Of a DNA stretch of 64,000 bases, positions 1-8,445 are shown one piece after another. The notes beneath the pieces were generated by a model. The model made no database searches. It saw nothing but the letters and a program-made list of their open reading frames with translations, and was not told the origin of the DNA. The stretch is from Paraburkholderia largidicola (GTDB taxonomy: Bacteria > Pseudomonadota > Gammaproteobacteria > Burkholderiales > Burkholderiaceae). Numbering within the stretch: position 1 is the stretch's first letter; each line of letters begins with the position of its first letter. The translations under genes were made by a program, and so were the position numbers. The stretch lies in NCBI RefSeq assembly GCF_013426895.1, contig NZ_AP023174.1, positions 1,922,001 to 1,986,000 of the forward strand, given 5' to 3'.

Positions 1-31
1 AACGTTCAACGAATAACGCTTAATCCGCTTT

Positions 32-72
32 CGAATTCAGCGGGGATTCAACGCAAATTCAGCGCGAATTCA
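32..72. repeat. 11-bp tandem repeat at the end of moaE
   Basis: Read on the minus strand, about four copies of an 11-base unit (TGAATTCGCGC, TGAATTTGCGT, TGAATCCCCGC and a partial unit) follow each other. Every unit begins with TGA, and the first TGA is the moaE stop codon. The array looks like a decaying microsatellite downstream of the gene. No function is apparent. Confidence 0.6.
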
Positions 73-529
73 ACGACTTCAGTCCCCAACGCGCGAGTGC
101 GTCGTCGTCGGACACACGGGCATCGACCCAGCGCTCGCCGCTTTCGGTCTTCTCTTTTTTCCAGAACGGCGCCTGGGTTTTCAGGTAGTCCATGACGAAC
201 TCGCACGACGCGAACGCGTTGCCGCGATGCTTCGACGTCGTCGCGACCAGCACGATCTGATCGAGCGGCATCAGCTTGCCGACCCGGTGCACGATCAACA
301 CCTCGGTGCCGGGCCAGCGCTCGCGCGCCGCCTCGACGATCGCCTCCAGCGACTTCTCCGTCATGCCCGGATAGTGCTCGAGCTCCATCGTCTCGACGGT
401 TTCGCCCTCGTTGATGTCGCGCACCGTGCCGACGAAGCACGCGACGGCGCCCACCTTCGGATTTTGCGCGCGCAGCGCGGCCACTTCCGTCGACAGGTCG
501 AAGTCTTCTGTCTGGACTCGGACAGTCAT
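59..529 (-). CDS. moaE: Molybdopterin synthase catalytic subunit MoaE
   Basis: The 156-residue protein is the large subunit of molybdopterin synthase. It accepts sulfur from the MoaD C-terminus and converts precursor Z (cPMP) into molybdopterin in the cytoplasm. The family core is visible as ACFVGTVRD near the start, LEHYPGMTE in the middle and the lysine-rich KHRGNAFASCEFVMDYLK block that holds the active-site lysines. I chose the ATG at 529 because the family alignment starts there; the open frame continues upstream as non-conserved sequence. It is the last gene of moeA-moaD-moaE, 20 bases after moaD, so it is probably co-transcribed. Length is typical. Confidence 0.96.
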   Translation of the reverse strand: MTVRVQTEDFDLSTEVAALRAQNPKVGAVACFVGTVRDINEGETVETMELEHYPGMTEKSLEAIVEAARERWPGTEVLIVHRVGKLMPLDQIVLVATTSKHRGNAFASCEFVMDYLKTQAPFWKKEKTESGERWVDARVSDDDALARWGLKSLNSR

Positions 530-549
530 ATCGGTCCTCGCTGGCTGTG

Positions 550-807
550 TCAGCCGCCCGTGACGGGCGGGAAAAACGCGACTTCGCAGCCGTCGGTGAT
601 ACGCGCGTCCGCGTCCGTCATCACGTGATTGCAGGCCATGCGCAGCGCGCGGCCTTCGGCGAGCGTCTCGGCCCACACGCCGCCGCGCACGCGCAGCCAC
701 GCGCGCACGTCGCCGAGCGTCGCGATGCCTTCGGGTACGTCAACGGATTCGTCGGACTGGCCGAGCGCTTCACGCACGCTGGCGAAATATTTCAGCTGGA
801 TCTTCAT
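550..807 (-). CDS. moaD: Molybdopterin synthase sulfur carrier MoaD
   Basis: This 85-residue ubiquitin-fold protein is the sulfur carrier subunit of molybdopterin synthase. It starts MKIQLKYFASVREALG, the usual first beta strand of MoaD, and ends in PPVTGG, the Gly-Gly tail that MoeB adenylates and that is then thiocarboxylated. The start ATG at 807 fits family length exactly. It lies between moeA and moaE on the same strand, with 62 bases to moeA. No oddities seen. Confidence 0.95.
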   Translation of the reverse strand: MKIQLKYFASVREALGQSDESVDVPEGIATLGDVRAWLRVRGGVWAETLAEGRALRMACNHVMTDADARITDGCEVAFFPPVTGG

Positions 808-869
808 CGTCGGTAACTGCTCAATAGCGACCTGGGGGTGGCGTGATCGTAACCTTATTGCGGCCGCGT

Positions 870-2168
870 TCAGTTCAGTAATTCGGAAAAAGGAATGAAA
901 CGCACGGTCTCGCCGGCGCTGATCGCATGATTCGGCGGATTGTCGATCAGGCCGTCGCCCCAGACCGTCGACGTCAGCACGGCCGAACTCTGGTTCGGGA
1001 ACAGATCGAGACCGCCCGCGGCGTTGACCCGCGCGCGCAGGAATTCGTTGCGGCGGTCGCCCTTTCGCTGCGTGAAGTCGGCGCGCAGCGACAGCGCGCG
1101 CGGCGTCACCGTGCGCACGCCGGCGAGGCGCAGCAGGAACGGACGCACGAACAGCAAAAACGTGACGAAGCTCGACACGGGGTTGCCCGGCAGGCCGATG
1201 AAGAAGGTTTCGTTCGAGCCGGTGTCGTGTGCATCGGGCGCCGCCGTGCGGCGAATTGCGCCGAACGCGAGCGGCTTGCCCGGCTTCATCGCGATCTGCC
1301 ACATCGACAGACGCCCTTCCGCCTCGACGGCGGGCTTCACGTGATCCTCTTCGCCCACCGAGACGCCGCCGCACGTCAGGATCAGATCGTGACCTTGCGC
1401 GGCATCACGCAGCGTTGTGCGCGTCGCGTCGAGTTTGTCGGGCACGATGCCGTAGTCGGTCACGTCGCAACCGAGCTTTTGCAGCAGGCCCGTCAGCGTG
1501 AAGCGGTTTGAGTTGTAGATGGCGCCGGGCTTGAGCGGCTCGCCGGGCATCGTCAGTTCGTCGCCCGTGAAGAAGACGGCGACTTTCACGCGCCGCACCA
1601 CCTCCAGATTCGCACAACCGACGGACGCCGCGAGGCCCAGCGCCTGCGGCGTGAGCCGCGTGCCGGCGGGCAGGATCGTCGCGCCCTTGCGGATGTCGGC
1701 GCCCTGCTGCGTGATCCATTCGCCCGCTTTCGGCGTGTGCAGGATCGTCACTTCGTCGCCGGCCGCTTCCGTCTGCTCCTGCATCACGATGGCATCCGCG
1801 CCGGGCGGCACCGTCGCGCCCGTGAAAATGCGCGCTGCCGTGCCCTCGGCGAGCGGTTGCGGCGCGTGACCGGCCGGGATGCGCTGCGAGATGGGCAGAC
1901 GGCGCTCGCCCTGCGATAGCTCCGAGACGCGTACCGCGTAGCCGTCCATCGAGCTTGTGTTCATTGGCGGCACATCGAGGGGCGAGATGACGTCGGCGGC
2001 AAGCACCCGGTTGATCGCTTCGAGCGTCGGCAGCGTTTCCTTGCCGGCGATTTGCGCGGCGGCGCCGAGTAGGGTCGCTAGCGCGTCGGCTGTCGAGAGC
2101 ATCGGTGCGCGCGGCGCAGGTGATGGTGTGGACATCGGAGCGGATGGGGACGATTCGGAAAGAATCAT
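870..2168 (-). CDS. moeA: Molybdopterin molybdenumtransferase MoeA
   Basis: MoeA (432 residues from the first ATG) inserts molybdate into adenylylated molybdopterin to complete the cofactor. Visible family motifs are SSMDGYAVR near residue 75, the central molybdopterin-binding fold with TCGGVSVGEEDHV, and PGNPVSSFVTF towards the C-terminus, followed by the small beta-barrel domain IV. Two further in-frame ATGs (residues 12 and 23) could be the true start because the first 20 residues are low-complexity. It heads a moeA-moaD-moaE unit. The same-strand gene upstream is thrC, but an 0.8-kb palindromic element separates them, so moeA may need its own promoter or read-through of that element. Confidence 0.96.
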   Translation of the reverse strand: MILSESSPSAPMSTPSPAPRAPMLSTADALATLLGAAAQIAGKETLPTLEAINRVLAADVISPLDVPPMNTSSMDGYAVRVSELSQGERRLPISQRIPAGHAPQPLAEGTAARIFTGATVPPGADAIVMQEQTEAAGDEVTILHTPKAGEWITQQGADIRKGATILPAGTRLTPQALGLAASVGCANLEVVRRVKVAVFFTGDELTMPGEPLKPGAIYNSNRFTLTGLLQKLGCDVTDYGIVPDKLDATRTTLRDAAQGHDLILTCGGVSVGEEDHVKPAVEAEGRLSMWQIAMKPGKPLAFGAIRRTAAPDAHDTGSNETFFIGLPGNPVSSFVTFLLFVRPFLLRLAGVRTVTPRALSLRADFTQRKGDRRNEFLRARVNAAGGLDLFPNQSSAVLTSTVWGDGLIDNPPNHAISAGETVRFIPFSELLN

Positions 2169-2202
2169 TGTAGCGGGAGGGGACGAGGTGTGTAGTTGGC
2201 TG

Positions 2203-3007
2203 GTTTTTTTATATCTGCGATGCCGGGGGGCTTTTTTGTCTTTCGATTGGGGGCCTGGGTCGCTGCGGCCTTCATGGTGTTTGCGCTGGCATCCGCGTTA
2301 TGGCTTTGGTCTGCATGCGTTGCCCCTGTGCGGGGCGGCACCTACTTTTCTTTGCCGCCGCAAAGAAAAGTAGGCAAAAGAAAGCGGCTCACACCGCCAG
2401 ACCTTATTCTTATCCACGGGCCCCCAACGTCCCCTCACTTCACATGGCAGCGCGTCTGTTCGCGTACGTTGCCAACGCTTCGAATGAACGCCTCACCCGC
2501 TTCGAATTCCCATACTTGGGCAAGCGGCGGCGAATGGTATGTGCCGCCCAGGTGGCAAACTGTGTGTAGGTGGTCGCGCCACACAGGTTAGTGCTCTTAC
2601 CAGAAACACCAACCTTGCTACCGAGTCCGGAGTGAAGCGCGTATGGTGCGAAAGCCGACACACAGTTTGCCACCTGGGCGGCGGAGGACTATCTGGCGCG
2701 GCGTGCCGCGACGCGGGCACGTAAGTGGGTGAGGCGTAGAGGCAGAACGTTGGCAACGAGCGCGAAACAAGGCGTTGCCGTGTGAAGCGTAAGAACCTTT
2801 GGGGGCCCTCAGGTAAATACTAGAACTGGCGGTGTTAGCCGCTTTCTTTTGCCTACTTTTCTTTGCGGCGGCAAAGAAAAGTAGGTGCCGCCCCGCACAG
2901 GGGCAACGCTAGCAAACCAGAAGCAAAACGCGGATGCCAGCGCAAAGGCAAATCACGGATCCCAGCGCAAATACCAAAACACCGCCCAGCGTCGCAGACA
3001 AAAAAAC
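2203..3007. repeat. Nested palindromic intergenic element, copy 1
   Basis: This gene-free stretch of about 0.8 kb is built as an imperfect palindrome. Outer ends carry T-runs next to CTGCGA, then GCTGGCATCCGCGT (2287-2300), then an arm of about 80 bases (2319-2400) that contains two hairpins: GCCCC-TGTGC-GGGGC and a perfect stem CTACTTTTCTTTGC/GCAAAGAAAAGTAG. The arm returns inverted at about 2835-2915. Inside, a motif CCCAGGTGGCAAACTGTGTG (2548-2567) faces its inverted copy at about 2658-2677. Related copies lie at 29447-30185 and 35184-35925. Positions 2540-2722 are identical, inverted, to 35445-35627. Open frames inside are not convincing as proteins. Confidence 0.85.
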
Positions 3008-4456
3008 TTATCTGGTCCGCTCTGCCACGAACTCCTTCACTCGCTCCGCGTCATTCGCCAGCACTTCGAACCGCTGCGGCAAATCCTCGATCCCACTGAA
3101 CGCGGCCGGACGCTCCGGCTCCCGCTCGAGCGCTTCGCGAATCGTCTCGCCGAACTTGATCGGTTGCGCCGTCTCCAGCACGATCATCGGCACGCCTGCC
3201 TGCAGATGCTCACGCGCAACCTTCAGGCCATCCGCCGTATGCGTATCGATCATCGTGTCGTACTGCTGGAACACGTCACGAATCGTATCGACGCGATCGT
3301 CGTGACTGCTACGCCCCGAAACAAAACCAAACTCCTGCACGCGCGCAAAGTCGCCGCTCGCCTGCAAGTCGAAGCCGCCCTTCTCCTCGACATCGCGGAA
3401 TAACTGCAGCACGCGCCTGGGATCGCGCCCAAGCAGATCGAACACGAAGCGCTCGAAGTTCGACGCCTTCGAAATATCCATGCTCGGGCTGCTGGTGTGA
3501 TACGTCTCCGACGACTTGCGCACGCGATAGATCCCCGTACGGAAGAACTCGTCGAGCACGTCATTTTCGTTGGTCGCGACGACGAGCTTTTCGACCGGCA
3601 ACCCCATCATGCGCGCGATGTGACCGGCGCACACGTTGCCGAAGTTACCCGACGGCACCGTGAACGACACGCGCTCGTCGTTGCTCTTCGTCGCCGCGAA
3701 GTAGCCCTTGAAGTAGTACACGACCTGCGCAACGACGCGCGCCCAGTTGATCGAGTTGACCGTGCCGATCTTCTGCTGCGCCTTGAACGCGTGATCGTTC
3801 GATACGGCCTTCACGATATCCTGGCAATCGTCGAACACGCCCTCGATCGCGATGTTGAAAATGTTCGGGTCCTGCAGCGAATACATCTGCGCCGTCTGGA
3901 ACGCGCTCATCTTCTTGTGCGGCGACAGCATGAACACGCGAATGCCCTTCTTGCCACGCATCGCGTATTCGGCGGCGCTGCCCGTGTCGCCCGAGGTCGC
4001 GCCGAGAATGTTCAGCGTTTCACCGTGCTTCGCGAGCGTGTACTCGAACAGGTTGCCGAGCAGTTGCATCGCCATGTCCTTGAACGCGAGCGTCGGACCG
4101 TTCGACAGTTCGAGCAGCGACAGCGGCGCGCCATTTTCGACACCGAGCGTCTTCAGCGGCGTGATCTGCGCCGCGTTCTCTTCGTCGCGCACGTTGCAGT
4201 ACACCTGCGCCGTGTAAGTGCGGCGCGTGAGCTCGCGAAGGTCTTCGTCGGGAATGTCGTCGCTGAACTTGCGCAGGATCTCGAACGCGAGGTCCGCGTA
4301 CGGCAACGCACGCCAGCGCGCGAGTTCATCCGCCGACACCTTCGGATACTCGTTCGGCAGATACAAACCGCCATCCTTCGCGAGACCGCCGAGCAGGATG
4401 TCGGAGAACGTATGGCGCTCGCCGATGCCGGCGCCGCGCGTGGAGATGTAATTCAT
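3008..4456 (-). CDS. thrC: Threonine synthase
   Basis: This PLP enzyme (482 residues) converts O-phosphohomoserine to threonine, the last step of the pathway. It begins with the family N-terminus MNYISTRGAG and carries the PLP-lysine motif NGPTLAFKDM with Lys126; the phosphate-binding loop GATSGDTGSAA follows. The start has an AGAGG ribosome site. It lies 30 bases downstream of hom on the same strand, so hom and thrC are very likely one transcript. Its stop codon directly abuts the palindromic element that separates it from moeA. Length is normal for the long proteobacterial type. Confidence 0.97.
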   Translation of the reverse strand: MNYISTRGAGIGERHTFSDILLGGLAKDGGLYLPNEYPKVSADELARWRALPYADLAFEILRKFSDDIPDEDLRELTRRTYTAQVYCNVRDEENAAQITPLKTLGVENGAPLSLLELSNGPTLAFKDMAMQLLGNLFEYTLAKHGETLNILGATSGDTGSAAEYAMRGKKGIRVFMLSPHKKMSAFQTAQMYSLQDPNIFNIAIEGVFDDCQDIVKAVSNDHAFKAQQKIGTVNSINWARVVAQVVYYFKGYFAATKSNDERVSFTVPSGNFGNVCAGHIARMMGLPVEKLVVATNENDVLDEFFRTGIYRVRKSSETYHTSSPSMDISKASNFERFVFDLLGRDPRRVLQLFRDVEEKGGFDLQASGDFARVQEFGFVSGRSSHDDRVDTIRDVFQQYDTMIDTHTADGLKVAREHLQAGVPMIVLETAQPIKFGETIREALEREPERPAAFSGIEDLPQRFEVLANDAERVKEFVAERTR

Positions 4457-4486
4457 GAGCTAGCCTCTTTACGTGTGTGCGGTGCG

Positions 4487-5818
4487 TCAGTTCAGCGCTT
4501 CCATGCGCAGCTTCGTCACCTTCGACACGACCGTCTTCAGCGCCTCGATGTTCGCGATCGCCGCGTTGACGTTCTTTTCGACCGTCTCGTGCGTAATCAG
4601 GATGATGTCCGTCTCGCCCTTCTTCGATACGTCCACCTGCTCCGATTCCTTCTGCAGCAGCGCGTCGATCGAAATGCCCGTGTCGGCCAGAATGCGCGTG
4701 ATGTCGGCCAGCACACCCGTCACGTCGGCGACGCGCAGACGCAGGTAGTAGCCGCTCGTCACTTCGTCGATAGGGAGAATCGGCGTGCTCGACAGGCGGT
4801 CCGGCTGGAACGCCAGATGCGGCACGCGATGCTCCGGGTCGGCCGTATGCAGGCGGGTCACGTCGACGAGATCGGCGACCACGGCGGAAGCCGTCGGCTC
4901 CGCGCCCGCGCCCTTGCCGTAGTACAGCGTCGTGCCGACCGCGTCGCCATGCACCACCACCGCATTCATCGCGCCTTCCACGTTGGCGAGCAGACGCTTG
5001 GCAGGAATCAGCGTGGGATGCACGCGCAGTTCGATGCCGTTGTCGGCGCGGCGCGCGATGCCCAGCAGCTTGATGCGGTAGCCGAGTTCTTCCGCGTACT
5101 TGATGTCGATCGCCGCGAGCTTGCTGATGCCTTCGACGTAGGCCTTGTCGAACTGCACGGGCACGCCGAACGCGATCGCGCTCATGATGGTCGCCTTGTG
5201 CGCGGCGTCCACGCCTTCGATGTCGAAGGTCGGATCGGCTTCCGCGTAACCGAGTTCTTGCGCCGCCTTCAGCGCCGTCGCGAAGTCGAGGCCGCGGTCG
5301 CGCATCTCCGACAGAATGTAGTTCGTCGTGCCGTTGATGATGCCCGCGATGTACTGGATGCGGTTGGCCGTCAGGCCTTCGCGCAGCGCCTTGATGATCG
5401 GGATGCCGCCCGCGACGGCCGCCTCGAACGCGACCATCACGCCGTTCGCGCGGGCCGCTTCGAAGATCTCCGTGCCGTGCACGGCGAGCAGCGCCTTGTT
5501 GGCCGTCACGACATGCTTGCGGTTCTTGATCGCGCGCAGCACGAGCTCGCGCGCGATGCCCGTGCCGCCGATCATTTCAGCGACGATGTCGATAGTGGGA
5601 TCGTCGACGACCGCACCGAAGTCGTCGGTAATCGCGACCGTGCCTGCTTCGCTGCCGAGCGCCGCTGTCGCCTTGGCGGGATTGCGCACGGCAATGCGCG
5701 CAATCTCGATGCCGCGGCCTGCGCGTCGGTTGATTTCTTCCTGGTTGCGGCGCAGTACCGTGAAGGTGCCGCTGCCTACCGTGCCGAAGCCCAGCAGTCC
5801 AACTTTGATCGGTTCCAT
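4487..5818 (-). CDS. hom: Homoserine dehydrogenase
   Basis: The 443-residue enzyme reduces aspartate semialdehyde to homoserine with NAD(P)H, the branch point to threonine and methionine. The N-terminus MEPIKVGLLGFGTVGSGT is the Rossmann nucleotide-binding loop; the catalytic domain holds ELGYAEADPTFDIEG; the C-terminal region from about residue 350 (YYLRLRVADVTGVLADITR) is an ACT domain, the usual site of feedback inhibition by threonine. The open frame extends 72 residues upstream, but that part is not conserved and overlaps the leader, so ATG 5818 is the start. Gene order aminotransferase-hom-thrC supports an amino-acid operon. Confidence 0.97.
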   Translation of the reverse strand: MEPIKVGLLGFGTVGSGTFTVLRRNQEEINRRAGRGIEIARIAVRNPAKATAALGSEAGTVAITDDFGAVVDDPTIDIVAEMIGGTGIARELVLRAIKNRKHVVTANKALLAVHGTEIFEAARANGVMVAFEAAVAGGIPIIKALREGLTANRIQYIAGIINGTTNYILSEMRDRGLDFATALKAAQELGYAEADPTFDIEGVDAAHKATIMSAIAFGVPVQFDKAYVEGISKLAAIDIKYAEELGYRIKLLGIARRADNGIELRVHPTLIPAKRLLANVEGAMNAVVVHGDAVGTTLYYGKGAGAEPTASAVVADLVDVTRLHTADPEHRVPHLAFQPDRLSSTPILPIDEVTSGYYLRLRVADVTGVLADITRILADTGISIDALLQKESEQVDVSKKGETDIILITHETVEKNVNAAIANIEALKTVVSKVTKLRMEALN

Positions 5819-5876
5819 GCAGCGTGTGTGTCGAGTGAGAGATTGGTAAATCGGTTCGGGCGCGGAGTGTCCGCGC

Positions 5877-7115
5877 TCAGGCCGCGTGGCGTTTGCGATA
5901 GCCGTCGAGGAAGCGCGCGATCCGGTGGATCGAATCGGCGAGGTCATCGACGTTCGGCAGGAACACGACGCGGAAGTGATCCGGCGTTTTCCAGTTGAAG
6001 CCGCTGCCCTGCACCAGCAGCACGCGCTCTTCAAGCAGCAGATCGAGGATGAACTGCTGGTCGTTTTCGATCGGATACAGCTTCGGGTCCAGACGCGGGA
6101 ACATGTACAGCGCCGCCTCGGGTTTCACGCAGGTCACGCCGGGAATCGCCGTCAGCATGTCGTACGCGAGCTCGCGCTGCTTGTACAGCCGCCCGCCCGG
6201 CGCAATCAGTTCGTTGATGCTCTGATAGCCGCCCAGTGCCGTCTGGATCGCATACTGGCCCGGGACGTTCGGGCACAGGCGCATCGACGCCAGAATGCCG
6301 AGCCCTTCGAAGTAATCCTTCGCGCGGCGGCGGTTCTCGCCCGTCAGCCCCGACACCCACATCCAGCCCGCGCGGTAGCCGCACGAGCGGTAGCTCTTGG
6401 ACAGGCTGTTGAAGGTGACCGTGAGCACGTCTTCGGACAACGACGCCATCGACGTGTGCGTCTTGCCGTCGTAGATGATCTTGTCATAGACCTCGTCCGC
6501 GAAAATCACGAGGCCGTGCTCGCGCGCGATCGCGATCAGGCCGAGCAGCAGCTCGTCCGAGTACAGCGCGCCCGTCGGGTTGTTCGGGTTGATGACGACC
6601 AGCGCCTTCGTGTTCGGCGTGATCTTTGCGCGGATGTCGTCGAGGTCGGGCATCCATGCGTTCGACTCGTCGCAGATGTAATGCACGGGCGTGCCGCCCG
6701 ACAGGCTCACGCCCGCCGTCCACAACGGATAGTCGGGCGCGGGCAGCAACACTTCGTCGCCGTCGTTGAGCAGCGCCTGCAAGGCCATCACGATCAGCTC
6801 GGACGCGCCGTTGCCGATGTAGATGTCGTCCAGTTCGACGCCCACGACGCCCTTCTGCTGCGCGTAATGCATGATCGCCTTGCGCGCCGCGAATACGCCC
6901 TTCGAGTCCGAATAGCCCGACGAGGTGGGCAGATTGCGGATCATGTCCTGGATGATTTCATCCGGCGCTTCGAAACCGAACGGCGCCAGATTGCCGATGT
7001 TCAGCTTGATGATGCGATGGCCTTCCTCTTCGAGGCGCTTCGCATGTTCGAGAACGGGCCCGCGAATGTCGTAGCAGACGTTCAACAGCTTGTTGGATTT
7101 AAGTATCGGTTTCAC
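5877..7115 (-). CDS. alaA: Glutamate-pyruvate type aminotransferase (AlaA family)
   Basis: A class I/II PLP aminotransferase, 412 residues, of the AlaA/AlaT group that makes alanine from pyruvate with glutamate as donor. Motifs are the substrate loop KLNIGNLAPFGFEAP near residue 40, GNGASELI, NPNNPTGALY in the middle and the PLP-lysine segment SLSKSYRSCGYRAGW. I set the start at GTG 7115 (KPILKSNKLLNVCYDIRGP follows), with AGGA about 13 bases ahead; the 85 residues further upstream in the open frame are arginine/proline-rich and not conserved. It lies 58 bases before hom on the same strand, as commonly seen next to hom-thrC in beta-proteobacteria. Confidence 0.93.
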   Translation of the reverse strand: MKPILKSNKLLNVCYDIRGPVLEHAKRLEEEGHRIIKLNIGNLAPFGFEAPDEIIQDMIRNLPTSSGYSDSKGVFAARKAIMHYAQQKGVVGVELDDIYIGNGASELIVMALQALLNDGDEVLLPAPDYPLWTAGVSLSGGTPVHYICDESNAWMPDLDDIRAKITPNTKALVVINPNNPTGALYSDELLLGLIAIAREHGLVIFADEVYDKIIYDGKTHTSMASLSEDVLTVTFNSLSKSYRSCGYRAGWMWVSGLTGENRRRAKDYFEGLGILASMRLCPNVPGQYAIQTALGGYQSINELIAPGGRLYKQRELAYDMLTAIPGVTCVKPEAALYMFPRLDPKLYPIENDQQFILDLLLEERVLLVQGSGFNWKTPDHFRVVFLPNVDDLADSIHRIARFLDGYRKRHAA

Positions 7116-7688
7116 GACGGGCACTTCGTCCTGGGTAAATGAGCGGGAACCACCGGGTGAGCGGGACCACGGAGCGCTCGCCCCACGCAGCGGGCAAGCA
7201 ATGAGACGGGATTGCGCGGCGGGCGGTCCCGGGCCGCGCGGCGCGGGCCGGACCAGGCCGGCGCCAAGCATGATACGGGACGTGAGCGGCGCGCGGCCGT
7301 CGGGAGGCCGGACAGGCGTACGGGTGGTGCCTTCTGTCGACGCTTTCCGGGCACACACGGAGCACCCCACTGGCAGCGGCGGGCGTGATCGCCAGCCTTG
7401 CGGGCGCGGCTTGTGGCAGCGCGCGAACCTGAAGGGAGCCGCCGGGCGGCTAAAAAGTTATAATTTAGCGGATTTTGACCGACTTCCGCAATGCACCACG
7501 CAAGGCTCTGCAAGCCTGGAGCACGTGGCAGCGTACGGCGGCAAGCACCCGCCCACGCGCGCGACGTGCCCCAGCCGCGGTTCGCGCGGGTGCCCGGCGT
7601 CTCGACCGTCCCTGTGGCATTGAACCCGAGCTTGCGCATGCCGGTCGAACTGCGACTGCATGTCTAACGACGACCACGGAAAACCAGT
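7116..7688. other. Divergent non-coding region between alaA and the Mth938-like gene
   Basis: About 570 bases hold no gene that I can support; open frames here are shadows with arginine-rich composition. The only strong local signal is an AT-rich island at 7450-7470 in very GC-rich DNA, which carries TATAAT and is partly symmetric (CTAAA...TTTAG). It probably holds the promoters of the two divergent transcription units. Confidence 0.6.
7450..7487. promoter_or_regulatory. Candidate sigma-70 promoter island
   Basis: TATAAT lies at 7459-7464 on the plus strand. On the minus strand TTGCGG, 18 bases, TAAATT reads toward alaA. The island is the only AT-rich patch in the divergent region and is nearly symmetric, so direction cannot be decided by eye. 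Confidence 0.4.
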
Positions 7689-8063
7689 TTGAAATTACAC
7701 CAGGATTCAAGCGGCGCCCTGAACACCGTCACCGGCTATGGCGCCGGCTATGTCGACATCAATCTCGAACGTCATACGGGCAGCATCATCGTGATGCCGG
7801 AAAGCCCCGTCATCAGCTGGCCGGTGGCGTCGTTCGAGGCCCTTTCGCCCGAGCACTTCGCGCTGCTGATCGAGCCCGCGCCGGAAGTCGTCATCTTCGG
7901 CAGCGGCGAGCGCCTGCGTTTTCCGCATCCGCGCCTCACGGCCGCGCTCGCCGCCCACCGCATCGGCGTCGAGACGATGGACTTCAAGGCTGCCTGCCGG
8001 ACCTACAACATCCTGATGGCGGAAGGCCGCAAGGTCGCCGCCGCGCTGCTGATCGAAGGCTGA
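7689..8063 (+). CDS. Mth938-like domain protein
   Basis: This 124-residue soluble protein matches the Mth938-like (DUF498) fold, related to the mitochondrial complex I assembly factor NDUFAF3. Characteristic segments are GYGAGYVDINLERHTGSIIV near the N-terminus, PEVVIFGSGERLRFPHP in the middle and GVETMDFKAACRTYNILMAE near the end. Its bacterial role is not established. It precedes the Ara4N genes by 380 bases on the same strand, but it is not a known member of that pathway, so I read the proximity as gene order and not as function. Confidence 0.85.
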   Translation: MKLHQDSSGALNTVTGYGAGYVDINLERHTGSIIVMPESPVISWPVASFEALSPEHFALLIEPAPEVVIFGSGERLRFPHPRLTAALAAHRIGVETMDFKAACRTYNILMAEGRKVAAALLIEG

Positions 8064-8445
8064 ACGCTGCGCCTGCGCGGGCTCGTCCAGAGAACGCCGC
8101 GGCGTTTTTGGATTCGCTGTCTTACGGATCAAGTACACTGCGCGGCCCGGCGCCCGAAAGCGGGCGACAGCGGGCCACGAAGCGGGCCACGAAGCGCGCC
8201 GCCCGAAGCACGCGCCATCAGGTTGCATAAGGTTGTGTTAAGGACCGCGCATGGACAATGCGCGCCGGCGCGCTGCGCCGCACCGGCTGCAGCGTAGTCG
8301 CGCCACACCCTGCCCGAGCGCGCTGACGGCAAGCCGGCAGCGGAATTCGCGCTGCGCGACGCCTCAACGCGCCGCAGCATAGGCCCCGTCCGAACGGAAT
8401 AAGAAAGAAGCCGCGACAGCGGCGCCGACAAAGGTTGAAAAACAC
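8064..8445. other. Non-coding gap before arnT
   Basis: No gene is visible. It contains a perfect palindrome ACGCCGCGGCGT followed by TTTT (about 8095-8110), which may terminate the Mth938-like transcript, a 12-base direct repeat (AGCGGGCCACGA twice, 8169-8192) and a small hairpin GCGCATGGACAATGCGC near 8248. The promoter of the Ara4N operon is expected here, but I cannot point to a convincing box pair. Confidence 0.5.
8169..8192. repeat. 12-bp tandem duplication
   Basis: AGCGGGCCACGA occurs twice head to tail, followed by a diverged third unit. It is a small local duplication in the leader region of arnT. Confidence 0.7.

Noticed and set aside
2196..2756. Small open frames in the palindromic elements (also at 29452-29966 and 35165-35727)
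   Set aside because: The same DNA yields several frames with shared peptides on both strands because the DNA is an inverted repeat; none is kept intact in all copies or has a convincing start. I treat them as misannotation-prone shadows.
3497..5998. An 833-codon open frame on the plus strand across hom and thrC
   Set aside because: It is antisense to two clear enzymes, its translation is dominated by Arg, His, Asp and Val, and it has no domain. High GC gives long antisense frames.
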